From NCBI GenBank assembly GCA_022814615.1, contig JAKLNE010000068.1:98640-162639 (forward strand): a stretch of DNA of 64,000 bases, given 5' to 3'. Positions 45,190 through 56,764 of the stretch are shown in pieces. Source of the DNA: Waltergamsia citrina (taxonomy: Eukaryota; Ascomycota; Sordariomycetes; Hypocreales; Bionectriaceae). The notes under the pieces are model-generated. The model was not told the DNA's origin. It was given only the letters and a program-made list of their open reading frames with translations, and did no database searches. The position numbers were made by a program, and so were the translations under genes. Each line of letters starts with the position of its first letter. Positions within the stretch are counted from its first letter, which is position 1.

Positions 45190-46946
45190 ATGGCGGTCGA
45201 AGAGAATAAGACGGCTGAAAGCCCGGACAACATTTCTCGCGTGGAAGACGCGCGCCCGATGTCCCAAGTTGACGACGACCCGAAGAGCGCAACAAATGCT
45301 ATTGACCAGCAGTATGGTGTCACCCAACGTGGCCTGAAGTCTCGTCATGTCCAGCTCATGGTCATTGGTGGTTCCATCGGTGTTGGACTGTGGGTTAGTA
45401 GTTTCTGCATCCACGTAAATATTGGAAATCTCTTTCATACTAACAGTGTCGCTCTTAGGTTGGTGTTGGCACCGTCCTCGCCAAAGTCGGCCCTCTCTCG
45501 CTCATTCTCGGTTATACCTTTTGGGGTCTCTGCTTTGTCTGGCCGCTTTTCCTCTGTGTCGCCGAAATGTGTGCCTACCTGCCTATCCGTGGATCCATCT
45601 TCGAAATTGCCTCCCGTGTCTGTGGCCCTGCCATCGGCCTAGCGATGGGTTGGACATACTTCTTTGCCGGAACAATGCTCATCTGCGTCGAGTACAGCGC
45701 TGTGTCAACCGTTATGCAATATTGGGATGCAGACACAAACCCTGCTGCCTGGATTGCCATGGCTATGGGGGTTTGTATCTTCCTAAACGTTATCGCTGTT
45801 AAATGGTTTGGTGAGGCAGAGTTTATCATGGCGTCGACCAAGATTATCCTGCTTTTCATGCTCGTTTTGACAACTATCATCACCATGGCTGGAGGCAACC
45901 CTCAGGGAGATGCATATGGGTTCCGGGCTTGGAATGATGGCGCTATGCACTCTTACTACGCTGAAGGTGCTGCTGGCCAGTTCCTTGGCTTCTGGTCAGT
46001 TGCTATCTATGCTGCATTCACAGTTGCTGGGCCGGATATGATTGCCTTGGCTGCGGGTGAGATTCAGAATCCTCGCCGCACCATTCCTCGTGTCGCTAGC
46101 CTAGTCTTCTGGCGTATCGTTGGCTTCTATGTCATCGGTGTGCTCGCCGTTGGCATCATTTGTTCATCCAAGGAAGACCGCCTTACTGGCGACTCGGGCA
46201 CAGCCGCCAGTCCTTGGGTCATTGGCATTGAGAATCTTGGCATCAAGGCCTACTCGCATGTCATCAATGGATTTATCCTGCTTTCAGGAATGTCTTGCGG
46301 CAATGCCTATCTCTACTCTGCCTCACGTACCCTCTATGGTCTCGCCCGTGACGGCCAGGCTCCTAAATTCCTTCTCAAGTGTACCAACAGCGGTATCCCT
46401 ATCTACTGCGTGGGTATTGTATCACTCATTACTTGTGTTACATTCATGGTAGCATCCAACTCGTCGGTCGAAGTCTTTTTCTGGTTTGTTGACCTGACTA
46501 CTACCGCCCTAGTCATGACCTTCTTCCTTATGCTTGTCACCTACATGTGCTGGTACCGCGCTCGCAAGGCTCAAGGCCTGACTGACGATATGTTGCCTTA
46601 CAAGGCGCCTTACACCCCTTGGACGGCCTACTGGGCCTTCTTCCTGGTCTGTGTCATGGTTATATTCGTTGGTTATGATGTCTTCTCGCCATTTGATGTT
46701 CGAGGTTTCATCACTAGCTACTTCGCCGTTCTCTTCTCGGCTGTCATGGTAGGAGTCGGATGCTTGAAATACTGGAGAGAAGGACGCCAACTATGGTTCT
46801 CGCCTCATGAGGCCGATCTTTGGAGTGGCAAGGCCGAAGTTGATGCCGAGTGTAGACACTGGGAAGAAGGTGGTATTGAGGAGAACGAAAAGGCTAGGCT
46901 CGCTGAGCTGCCTTTCCTACGTCGCACATGGGAGAAGATCTGGTAG
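45190..46946 (+). CDS. Amino-acid/GABA permease (APC superfamily)
   Basis: 563-residue plasma-membrane permease from two exons; intron 45394-45458 (65 bp, GTTAGT donor, ACTAACAG branch). The junction restores GGSIGVGLWVGVGTVLAKVGP, the substrate-binding first helix of the fungal amino-acid transporter family. About twelve hydrophobic helices follow. Further landmarks are FTVAGPDMIALAAGEIQNPRRTIP and GNAYLYSASRTLYGLARDGQAPK. The cytosolic N-terminus is acidic and polar. The pairing with a ureohydrolase suggests uptake of a breakdown product such as GABA, an amino acid or a guanidino acid; this is inference. Confidence 0.93.
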
Positions 46947-48731
46947 ACTTGCATCTATAGAACTAGACATTCAGTCAATCAAGCCACACGGGTTGGCCTC
47001 ACTTACAAAAGCTCTCCTTGAGTGTATCTATCTTAGTATCATTTGGAATTTGTTTGTCTCTCGGTAACGAAATTTATAATCTGCCGACTCGATTGTAGAT
47101 GATTAGTCCTATTGAGTAGACTTTCCTACTTATCCAATGGCTCACACTTGCCACTCTCTGGCATATTGGATATCTCTCAACCCCTTATACCCGTTATACC
47201 AACGGGTACACGTCCCATTCAAGTTACTCTCCTTGCCACCAAACACGCTTATGCCGATCTCTTCTCACTCTATCCCCCCTGCCTCTTGTACTAATCGCCA
47301 TACGGTTTCTCGTTCTCTAACACGCCTCGCAAATCATAAACAGCACAGACATCTCTGATGGCTTCCCCTCCATCTACCCACTCTCATCACTGTACTCCTC
47401 CATGGTTTTAATATACTTATAGACGCAGTCTGACAGCCTTTCTGAATCGTGTTTTCCAGACACGAAGTTCAAGCTTCCTGAGCAGGTGACTTGTGCAAAC
47501 AGCATCCTCACCCACACCTAGCCTATGCCGATCGGTACCTTCGAGCTCTCTGACACTTTCAGGTCTTCTCTGTCCCGTCCTTCGTTGAGACGATGCCGAG
47601 CGAGATGGGTGGCGTCATGATTTTGTCCCAGTGAAATTCTGATCCGGGTTGCGATGGGAGTATGAAGAGAGGTCAGTGGCATCAAAATAGGGGTAAAGCA
47701 AGATCCGAGGATGTGGCGCCAGGAAGAGCAATGACGCTGCCGGCGATGGACAGCTTCAAAGGTCGACAGTAAAAGCTCTGATGTCGACTCGGGTGGTGGG
47801 AGGGGAGGAGGTTTGTGCGGTGCATCGAGGCGGGTGCGGTTGGGTTTGCTGGCAGGCTGGCGATGATTAGGGATTCGCGTCGTGAAAGTGGGAGTGTTCC
47901 TAGCCCAGCCGATAGCTGTAGAATAGTGAGAAAAGGTTTCCGACTATGTAGACATAAGACAGCGAATAAGGAACACAGAGAGCACGAGTGTATGTTGAAT
48001 TCAGGTTCAGGGGGGCGGAGTTGTAGGTTACGTCCCTGCTGTGAGTAAAAGCTTCCATATGTAGAAACAGCCGCCCCAGGTTTCTTGGTAAAAGTCAGAA
48101 GCAACCAAGCGACCAGATTGATGATGACTATTGCAATTGATACCAAAGCTACTTACACTAACGTAGAGCTGCTCACACGAGGAGGATCACCTATCGCAAA
48201 AGAACCTAGTCTTGTTAAGGAAATCCGTACAATACCCCCATCTCAATCAGCACTATAAGTGATCTTCTTCAGGGGTCCCAGCTCGCTCACACGGTGATAA
48301 CTCAGTCTTATGGCCACACCTTATTATTGCTAGGTTCTGGCAAAAGTGTATTGAATTTACGGGCTGAGGAGGAAAATCTGCAGATGGTACTGAAATATGG
48401 GCAAAATCGCGACGCAATGTTAGTTTTTGCCCTGCAAGGTATACGCTTCGTCAATCGCACTTTGTTTTGACCAAGAAACGCCACGATGATATATTCAAGA
48501 ACACATTCATTGAAAATCAATTTAATAAGAGGATACATAGAGTCTTAGCAGGACTGGGGAAGTCTTACTCAGCTATTGCCCTTGAGTGTGACTAAACTGG
48601 ATGCCTGACGGTCAACCCCTCGTCCACCTCACCATCTCCCGTACCTGGTAATATTTCACTACTAGAAATCCTTCAAACTCAAACATTGAAACAATAATTT
48701 TACATTCTTCATCTCAGGATTCAAGGTCAAA
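46947..48731. other. Long intergenic region
   Basis: About 1.8 kb. A minus-strand frame at 47682-48146 has a hydrophobic start but no in-frame ATG and no domain. No RNA gene or transposon recognised. Confidence 0.45.
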
Positions 48732-49388
48732 ATGGGGGATATGGAAACTGACATCAAAGCGTCCGGCACATCGGAGTGGAAAGTCGGCCCCGCAGAGGCA
48801 GAGGATCTCCCCTCCATCGGCACGATCCATGCTCGGGCTTTTCATCCGACAAGGGAATGGCACCGCAAAGCATTCCCTGCCTCCGTCGCGCCATGGTGGG
48901 AAGAGAAATATGCACTAGAGTTGAGAGACCCGACCGTTCACGTTATCAAAATTACGTCCCCTGATCCTGCCTTGTCGACCAATGTTCTCGGCTTGATCTG
49001 CATGCGCAAGTACGAAGCCGATGAAAGAGGGGCTGGGCGATGGAGCTCATTCCCCGCCCCGTCTGGGGTGGATAAGGACACCTACGACTTCATGATCAAA
49101 TCCATGATCGATCATCGAGAGAAAATGATGCTAGGCAAAGTTCACTTAGCTATTGATCATTTTGGCGTAGACAACGAGTATCAAGGTCGTGGGCTAGGGA
49201 AGAGGCTGTTGGCAAAGGCATGCGAGGTGGCAGATCAGGAACAACTGGATGTTTTTGTGGAAGCAAATGAGTTTGCAGAAAGTTTCTACCAGAGGTTTGG
49301 TTTTGAGACTGAGCGCAAGGATTCGATGCCTGGTGGGCTGGTTGAGTGTTTTCTGGTTAGAAGATATGGTAAAGACCAGACTACTTAG
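48732..49388 (+). CDS. GNAT-family N-acetyltransferase
   Basis: 218-residue, intronless acetyltransferase. The core motif A reads VHLAIDHFGVDNEYQGRGLGKRLLAKACEVA, with the acetyl-CoA loop Q-G-R-G-L-G, followed by LDVFVEANEFAESFYQRFGFETE, the motif B region. The N-terminal half (IGTIHARAFHPTREWHR and APWWEEKY) resembles the fungal puromycin-acetyltransferase-like GNAT group. Substrate unknown. It does not resemble the GNAT protein at 18999 outside the fold. Confidence 0.87.
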   Translation: MGDMETDIKASGTSEWKVGPAEAEDLPSIGTIHARAFHPTREWHRKAFPASVAPWWEEKYALELRDPTVHVIKITSPDPALSTNVLGLICMRKYEADERGAGRWSSFPAPSGVDKDTYDFMIKSMIDHREKMMLGKVHLAIDHFGVDNEYQGRGLGKRLLAKACEVADQEQLDVFVEANEFAESFYQRFGFETERKDSMPGGLVECFLVRRYGKDQTT

Positions 49389-49778
49389 AAGTCAGTGTAG
49401 ACAGTTCGTATAGATCAGTGAAGTTGCTCTGAGGTAGATCGTCATGGAAAACAAGACCACTGTAGATAAAAGTCCAAGTATGTCGGTCAAGATTCTTTTC
49501 ATTCTATGGAATCTCGTCGCGTCCTACTTCTAAGACCAGCCAAATGAGCATCAAATGCACCTTCTAAGCTATCTCTGAGTGTCGCAAGCGAAGTCCCATA
49601 TCAACCCACCCATCTTAACCATCTAGTATTCAACTTATCATGGTTTCCCTTCAGTTGACCAGGTTTCCGAACAATGGAATGTCGAGAAAAGCATCATCTA
49701 AAATCGGGTTAGCAAATAATCTTTTAATCTAGTGTCTACACGTAGTCTTACCAGTTGCAGAAGAACTTTCATCAAACT
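49389..49778. other. Convergent 3' intergenic region
   Basis: Between the ends of the GNAT gene and the cysteine-rich gene. No gene seen. Confidence 0.5.
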
Positions 49779-50108
49779 TTAACCGTAGCAGCGGCCGTTA
49801 GCACCACAGTACCTGGTACCAGGAAGACAGCAAGAGTTCCGGCAACAGCCGACAGCGCGGGAACGACAGCACCAACCCCATTTGGGGCAGTATTTAGGGA
49901 ATCTGGGGCTGCAGACAGCTTGAGCTCCCATAAGTTTGTCTTCAACGCTCTCCTCGTGCTCAGCTGAGGTGTCTGTAAGCTCGCCGTCGAAGTTGTCGAC
50001 GTCAATCTCTGGGAGCTCATTGCTTAGAGTCTGTACATCACGCTCACCCATAGAAGCGGCGGTAGCCAGAACGGGGAGGAGAGCGGTAAGAACGAGAGAG
50101 AGCTTCAT
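49779..50108 (-). CDS. Small cysteine-rich secreted protein
   Basis: 109 residues, intronless. The signal peptide is MKLSLVLTALLPVLATAAS. An acidic propeptide-like part follows (residues ~25-60, ELPEIDVDNFDGELTD), and then a compact basic C-terminal domain with ten Cys, including three CC pairs (WGWCCRSR, VGCCRNSCCLPG). The spacing is granulin-like, as in other fungal small secreted proteins; such proteins are candidate effectors, antimicrobial peptides or wall proteins. The start chosen is the ATG at 50108, directly before the signal peptide; upstream frame sequence is not needed. No close named family was recognised. Confidence 0.75.
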   Translation of the reverse strand: MKLSLVLTALLPVLATAASMGERDVQTLSNELPEIDVDNFDGELTDTSAEHEESVEDKLMGAQAVCSPRFPKYCPKWGWCCRSRAVGCCRNSCCLPGTRYCGANGRCYG

Positions 50109-51610
50109 ATTGAGGAGTTGCAGAATTAATGAATACGGACTGTACGAGAAGGGCGACTTCGTGAACATCTATCGAAAAGCTGGATACCTCTACCCCTTTA
50201 TACTTTTCCGTCACTCCAAAGACTCTCAACCGACTAACCCTAGAGACTCTGTCCATACAGGCCTTTACGGGTGCATTCGGATCAACTACCGCCCTGGCTG
50301 ACAGCGGTGAACCGAGCCGTAGCGATAGCCCGACCAATTTGATGTGCTTTACCTCTGGATGGCGGAGCGTAATTCCACCCAGCTGAATTGGTGCTGCGGT
50401 GTAACTGCGCCTTAATCAGCCAGCTCATGTCGATCACTCGGATTGTATGCCGGTAATTTGTTTAGGGGTATTAGTGTAGGCAGATTTGGTCAGCCCTGCC
50501 AGGCATTAGTGTCCCAGAGAAGCTTAGACTTAGTGGCCGTGGATGCTCTCGTATCATCTCGTTTTCCCGAATAGGTTAACGTTGACTTGCCATGTCATCA
50601 AATATGCGGGAAATCACATTCATAACAACTTCAGGCAGCACACTACAAGTTGCGTTGTGCGAGGCAACCAGAGCTCCATGTAGGTCGCGATTGAGGTTCG
50701 CTTTGACATCGAGTCCTAGTGTACTACAATTAGAGCAGTTGGTTCATACTGGGGATGCTTCTCTTCTTGAGTATATTTATTTAATAAAAAAAGAAAAAAA
50801 AAAAAAAAAAAAACTCTTTGACTTTCTCGTGAATACTTTACAGCGAATCCTTCCGTTTTTGTGAGTGAACAATGTAGGAATTCAAAATTACGAAATTGGA
50901 GGCCTAGTAAACGACGCACAGATACGAAATACGACAAAGTTCTGCCTCTTCTCGCACAGCAAGCCCACCCTGGACCTTGACAAATTCGTCACGCCTTCAC
51001 ATTATTAGCAGCCTTACACTCTTAGCTAGCGTGCTAAATGCGTTATAAGCTTTGCCAAGAACGGCAGTCCAATTGATTGTTCGCCTTTCTTTCATTATGG
51101 AAGGGGAATCCAGCGAGGGGATGCATTTCAGGTGGACAAAATGGAGAGCGCATATGCATCAACAAGGGCTCTACATACTTGCTGCTCAAGCTTGAAATTG
51201 CTGACACATTTATTTATGAAACTAAAGCGGTATTACCTCCATCGAGAGCTCGGTGGTAAATCATGGCCATGTGGCTGAATTTCCAAGTGTCGGGTCGCCG
51301 GCCGGGGAAGATCTTGCTTCTTCCCCTCTCGCCATCCGAGAATGAGGAGCTGAAATGCATGAGTCGGTATGTCAACCCTGCCTCAAAGACACAAAACAAC
51401 CCTTGTACCCCACTCCTCCTGTATTAAGGACGCTTCGGGCTTCCTCAAGCTACTGCGGGCGGCTACTCTTACGAGGATAGGTATGCAAGTACGAGTAGAG
51501 CGCCACTCGTCAGCCCTACAGTGATTTATCGCATAAGCAATCAAAATTTCCCGACATAACCGGATCTTCTTTGATTTAACTCCACATCCCCCCGGAGTAA
51601 AAATAGCGCG
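50109..51610. other. Intergenic region with a poly-A tract
   Basis: About 1.5 kb without a recognised gene. It contains the A-run listed separately. The right end is the promoter of the oxidoreductase. Confidence 0.45.
50794..50813. repeat. Poly-A run (20 A)
   Basis: Preceded by TTTAATAAAAAAAG, so it looks like a polyadenylation signal followed by a tail. It could be a retroposed transcript end or simple slippage; no recognisable parent sequence lies upstream. Confidence 0.85.
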
Positions 51611-52922
51611 ATGTCTCATCTAGGCGAGGTAAGTACACGGCAAAGTCATCAGGGCAAGCAGTGTAGGATAGGCAGATCCCCATGGCTAACGCGTTGGGCG
51701 CTCATAGCTGGTGGTCAAAGCCCATAATTGGAAGAATGGGGTAGCGAAGAAGAAGGCTTCCATCACCAAAAACCCGAATGCACTTCGTGCTGGTGTATTA
51801 GCCGCCGCGGAAATCAATTGGACGGCTTTCTTCGATCCCGTGGAGAGTCATCCAGATGTCGTTCTCAAGGCCGTGGCAGCGCGGTCCCGCGACAAGGCTG
51901 TGGCGCAGATCGCCAAGTACAAGCTACCAGACGACGTGAAAGCATACGGTTCATACCAAGAGCTCATAGATGACCCGGACATTGATATAATCTACACAGC
52001 CTCCCCCAACGGCTTCCATAAAGGATGGGCTCTGAAGGCAATGCACGCTGGGAAGCATATCCTGGTCGAAAAACCCCTCGCGGCAAACGCCGACGATGTG
52101 AAGGAGGTGCAAGAATGCGCCGAGGCGACCGGTAAAGTCGTTCTCGAAGCCATGCATTGGCGGTTCCATCCTGCTGCTCACACTCTCAAAACAATGATCA
52201 AAAGTGGCGAATATGGGAAGGTCAAATCATTTGATGCCTATTTTTACCTTCCGCAAGGGTCATTGGCCGATGATGACATTCGTTTCCAATACAAGATGGC
52301 GGGTGGCTGTTTAATGGACTTTTGCTATCTACTATCGTCGGCTTGCTACTTCAGCGGCTTGAGCGACGATATGACAGTCAACGTGGATGAAGTTTCTATG
52401 AGGAAGCACGATTCAGACCCAAACATTGACGAAGCCTGTACGAGCACCTTCACTCTGCGTTCCGCCAACGATCAACACCAGGTGAGCTGTACCATCGTGG
52501 GGGATTCTGCTGAGCCTAAACTCTTTGGTATGATTCCCAAATATTGGAATATGGCGCCAGTCTGTACTGTCAGCTTGGAGAAAGCCGATATTGTGCTCAA
52601 TCCTTTCGTCGGACAGCATCTGAACCACTCTCTTGACATCAAGATGAAAGATGAAGCTGGGAATTTGACTGGTGAAAAGAAGTCTTTGTCTTGCTACCAG
52701 GGTGGAGAGGAGTGGAGAGAGAGGGGTGAAGCTTGGTGGACGACATACCGGTATCAACTCGAAGCATTTGTGGATGCGGTAAGGCAAGCTGATGGCGGCG
52801 CCGGGGTCAAGACCACGCCACCGGGCTGGGTCTCTTTGAATGAGAGTGCCAGAATAATGACCATCGTCGACGCTATCTACGACAAGTCTGGGCTGCCAAG
52901 ACGAGTATCGGCTGATGTTTAG
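51611..52922 (+). CDS. Gfo/Idh/MocA-family oxidoreductase
   Basis: 410-residue NAD(P)-dependent sugar or dihydrodiol dehydrogenase. Two exons; exon 1 is only 18 bp (MSHLGE), then the intron 51629-51707 (79 bp, GTAAGT donor, CATAG acceptor). The downstream frame has no in-frame ATG near its start, which is why exon 1 is proposed. The Rossmann start reads LRAGVLAAAEINWTAFFDPV, followed by VVLKAVAARSRDKA and the family motif HILVEKPLAANADD with the catalytic-region Glu-Lys-Pro. VVLEAMHWRFHP and AGGCLMDFCYLLS belong to the C-terminal sheet domain. It is closest in type to xylose 1-dehydrogenase/dihydrodiol dehydrogenase. The extra N-terminal ~25 residues before LRAGV are unusual and the start is less sure than the rest. 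Confidence 0.85.
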
Positions 52923-53042
52923 ACACTTGGTCGATTAGAATATGGAGTTTCAATCGCTTTATTGATTTGAGAGTGAAGATAGATATAAGCGTGTCTTCTC
53001 TACGAGATAGCAAGCTCCCCTTGCCCTGGGCTTGAACCATAA

Positions 53043-54281
53043 TTAGGAGGGTTCTCCTCGCTTCCATGCCTCGCGCTTGCGGTAGACGTCATGGCGGAAC
53101 GTCTGCTTCAAAGACTCAATAGTTGGAATGTGCACGTCTGACGGGATTTTGGCTTGCACAGCACCAACACCACACAAATCATTCTTGCGGTCAATGAACC
53201 AGGCAATTGTGATTCCTCCTCCCCATGTAAGCGTGTGATCACCATACCAGCCATCCACATCCTCCAAAGTAAGCAAGCCGCTCAGGCCGTAACCTGTTTT
53301 TGTATCAGTGTCGACACCGACGCGGAAGAATGGTCCCATCGGGCTCTTGAGCGCAGCCTTGTGGTCTTCTGCTCCTTCAGGAGTGAAGTGACTCTCAAAC
53401 ATGGAGGCAACTGTTTCCGATCTGAGCAGTTTACCATCGTCGGCCAAGATGGAGTGTAGAACTTTGGCATAGTCTTGAGCAGATATGAATAGACCATGAC
53501 CGCCAAAGTCTCCCTTTGTTTGTTTGTTCATATCACCACCCCCAGCAAGCGTCGCCAGGCCAATGGCATCCGGGTCATCCGGATTCAAATCGACCATTTT
53601 CTCTCTCATCCCCTCACGCGTAACAGGGTAGAAGTCGGCATTGGTGATACCCAGCGGCGCAAACATGCGTTCGTGCATCCGCTCACAGAGCGTCTTACCC
53701 GTAACACGCTCCACGATACGGCCAGCCCAGTCCAGACCTGGACCGTACATCCAGCTCTCGCCAGGCTGGAAAACTAAAGGGTAGCTGTACAATTCTTCGA
53801 CTTTTTTCTTGTCCTCTTCGCCAGGATTTTCTGGTCGCGACGTAAACTTGTCCCGCCAGCGTGCAACGAGAGGATTGGTGAAATGGTAGACCTGCCCGGA
53901 GGTGTGTGTAAGAAGCATCTCAAGGGTAATAGGTCGGGCAGCCGGCTCTAGCAATGGCTCACCATCGTCTGAAAATCCAACCATGACTTTTTTGGCTGCT
54001 AGCTCTGGTGCGACCGCGGACAGATCGCCTGTCAGAGATAATAATCCATCGTCAACGCACTGCAGCGCAGCAATAGTCGCGAAGAGCTTCGTGGCTGAAG
54101 CGACGAAGAGGACATCGTCAAGCTGGTGCGGTCTTTTCTCGCCTGACAGTAGAGTGCGCTCGCCTATGGCCTTATTGTAGACAAAGTTACCAGCACTATC
54201 AGTTGCGCAGATAATGCCACCATTAATATTGCCAGCATCTATTGCTTCTTGAAATGCCTTCTCGATGTTGCTTTGAGCCAT
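53043..54281 (-). CDS. Beta-lactamase-family transesterase/serine hydrolase (LovD/EstB-like)
   Basis: 412-residue serine hydrolase of the class C beta-lactamase fold, intronless. The nucleophile and base are Ser62 and Lys65 in VASATKLF. Tyr179 lies in SWMYGPGLDWAG, and HTLTWGGG near the C-terminus is the third wall of the site. The Ser/Lys/Tyr spacing matches fungal acyltransferases such as LovD, which move acyl groups in polyketide pathways, and also EstB-type esterases. Substrate unknown. The start is the first in-frame ATG (54281). The gene is convergent with the oxidoreductase (120 bp) and divergent from the C2H2 regulator. Confidence 0.88.
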   Translation of the reverse strand: MAQSNIEKAFQEAIDAGNINGGIICATDSAGNFVYNKAIGERTLLSGEKRPHQLDDVLFVASATKLFATIAALQCVDDGLLSLTGDLSAVAPELAAKKVMVGFSDDGEPLLEPAARPITLEMLLTHTSGQVYHFTNPLVARWRDKFTSRPENPGEEDKKKVEELYSYPLVFQPGESWMYGPGLDWAGRIVERVTGKTLCERMHERMFAPLGITNADFYPVTREGMREKMVDLNPDDPDAIGLATLAGGGDMNKQTKGDFGGHGLFISAQDYAKVLHSILADDGKLLRSETVASMFESHFTPEGAEDHKAALKSPMGPFFRVGVDTDTKTGYGLSGLLTLEDVDGWYGDHTLTWGGGITIAWFIDRKNDLCGVGAVQAKIPSDVHIPTIESLKQTFRHDVYRKREAWKRGEPS

Positions 54282-54645
54282 AGTAACTTTGGAAATATCC
54301 CGCAATTGATATTAATAACAAATGGGGGTTCGGAGTTGAGTCAGCTCTTAGTAAAGTCCTTTAATTCTGTCTAAAAAAATTGCCCCATGAATAAATGAAG
54401 TAAATCTAGTACCTGCAATCATCGGGGTAAGTGTAACGGGGTAGAAAAAAAGAAGCATTAAATACTCCGTATTTGGGGCAGAAATACCAAGGCTGACGCG
54501 AAGTTCCGCATTTCCCGGCAGAACGGCTGACATTGACTCACTTCAAGCCTCCGCCACTCTTCGCCGCCAGCTGCACGTCCGGGGGAATCAGGCGCCTCTG
54601 TTGATGTTGATCTGTCGGATTGCTTACATTGGAAAACACTGCAAA
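54282..54645. other. Divergent promoter region
   Basis: 364 bp between the starts of the transesterase and the C2H2 regulator; the two may share control elements. No clear palindrome recognised. Confidence 0.5.
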
Positions 54646-56764
54646 ATGCCTAGAGGTCGCCCTAAAACGGTCATTGAGCCGTGCCGGTATTGTTTCAGGC
54701 GATTCAAACGGCGGGAGCATCTTCTGCGTCATGAGAGGACCCGTATGCACCATCCTCGGCTCCATGCTGCAAGCAATGCGAGTACGGATACGAGACCACT
54801 GACATCGGCCAGACACTCACGAGAAGCCATTTGCTTGCCATTGCGGCCTAAAATTCCCCCGGCAGTATGTCAATCCTTCAGAGCAGGTCACAGCCAGAAT
54901 CTGATATTCCTCTAGAGACCTGTTGGCGCGACACGCGAATGTAGCACATCACTCCACCCAACAAACACCTAGTCCAGGGATTGTTGCACGAAGTTATGTT
55001 GGAAATGATGTTGATAGAGATGTTGGCGATGGCGACTCGCTTGATTTCGATTCACTAATGCACATGCTCTTGAGTGTTCAGCCTGAAGGGAATTTTGGAG
55101 TTTTCATGGATAAGGACAAAAACAGTCTCTACCGCTATAGCTCCCGTCTGCCTCGTTTGGGTGACCTCGAGTCAGTTCGAAATTCTAATGAAGCCAACGA
55201 CAAGATCAATCATGGCGACATGGCCACTAATGAAATAGACGTCGCTTGGACGATAAACGAGTCTACTTACGACAGGATAAAGGCCGACATGGAAGAGTTT
55301 CTACAAGTGCTTCCCGCTTCAAGCACACTGCCCTCAAGGGACGCTCTTAACCGATACATGGACAAATACTTCTACTGCATACATCGAATACTCCCATTCG
55401 TGCATCCTTCAACATTTTATGCGAGTGGAAAAGACACAGAATTAGTGTTGGCAGCGGCCATGACCGGAGCTTTATACGCATTTGAGCATGTCCAGGCACA
55501 TGGGCTCTACTTAATATCCAAAACGCTCCTCCTTGAGAAACTTCGCCGCGAACATTCCAGTATAGTCTCGATATCCGAAGAGCCCCGTTTTCAGATTACC
55601 ATCGAGAAAGAGACTATTCTTGGAAGGATACAGACGATGATCCTGTTGATGTCACTAGCATCATGGTCAGGTGAAAGATTATCAATAGAGGCCCTGTCAA
55701 TGCGCAGTCAATTAGCGATGATGGTCAGACAAGAAGGCTTCACAGAGCCAGATGGTAGTCCTCACGAGCACGATTGGCTGTCTTGGATTGCTGCGGAGCA
55801 GAGGCGAAGAACGCTGCTCGCTGCCTATGTGCTTTGCAATTTGCACAGCATTGCATTCTACCTTCAGCCGGTAATCATGAACCACGAAATCAACCTCTTC
55901 GTTCCCAGCTCCGCAAAGCAGTGGGAGGCGAAAGGCCCTGAGCAATGGAAAGAAGCAACTCATCAAAATCGCATGCTCTTCCAGCAATACCTTCGGTCCT
56001 TTTACGAATCTAGCGATGCCGAAGCGCCACCATCTTCCTTCGCTAGTTATGTTCTTATACATGGACTGCTGCAACAGATATATATTGACCGATGTAGCTC
56101 TACAGGCTTACAGTCCGAGGTTGTGAATAGGCTTGAACGTGCTCTGAGTAATTGGCAATCTTCCTGGGAGCAAAGTCGCGAATTCAACTTGGACCCGTAC
56201 ACGAGTAAAGGCCCCCTAGGGGCGAACGCAGCCGCACTCTTTCGACTTGCGAATATTCGTTTGCTTCCTTATCATAAGCTATACCCAATCTTGGGCGTCA
56301 AGTCGCTACCGGCCCAAACGCAGACCATGTTCCAAAATATGCAGAGTACCCAAGTGCACAAGTCCGTCCTACACTCAATACATGCTCTTGGTCTGATTGT
56401 ACAATACGGGATCTCGATGGTCTCCTCCATGCCAATGCCTTTCTGGACTATCGAGCATTCCCTTTGCGGTGTCCAATGCGCTGTTCTTTTGCAGAACTGG
56501 TTGGAAGAAGCCGCTTCTGTTGCTGAGACAGGGTACTTAGGCAAGGTGGATATGGAGCTCCTGAAAATAACCGCAACAATCATCAAGGATGCGGATACTG
56601 GCGAGATACCAGACCTTTCACAAGGTTACGCATCGTACTGTTGTCAAATGAGTGGGATGGTAGCCAGCCTGTGGTGCAAATCATTTCAAGGTCGCCATGT
56701 TCTGGGGGCAAACGAAAGTATAAGAGCTATATTCCAGCAATTGGCCTCGTCTAGTCAATGTTGA
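54646..56764 (+). CDS. C2H2 zinc-finger transcription factor with fungal-specific domain
   Basis: 665-residue regulator from three exons; introns 54743-54812 (70 bp) and 54865-54915 (51 bp). Splicing builds two adjacent fingers: CRYCFRRFKRREHLLRHERTH, then the linker THEKPF and CHCGLKFPRQDLLARHANVAH. The first intron falls just before the final His of finger 1 and the second inside finger 2, so the fingers are visible only after splicing. An AT-hook-like RGRPK precedes them. The rest (from ~180) is the fungal-specific regulatory domain, with RILPFVHPSTF, MILLMSLASWSG and RRRTLLAAYVLCNL. It acts in the nucleus. The last 14 bp overlap the end of the reductase CDS on the other strand. Confidence 0.9.

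Noticed and set aside
47682..48146. Minus-strand frame with a hydrophobic start
   Set aside because: It lacks an in-frame ATG at its start and has no domain; the composition looks random after the first 40 residues.
54646..54915. Reading the C2H2 region as one unspliced short protein
   Set aside because: Splicing two short introns produces two complete fingers and joins them in frame to the regulatory domain; the unspliced frame has only one finger and random sequence after it.
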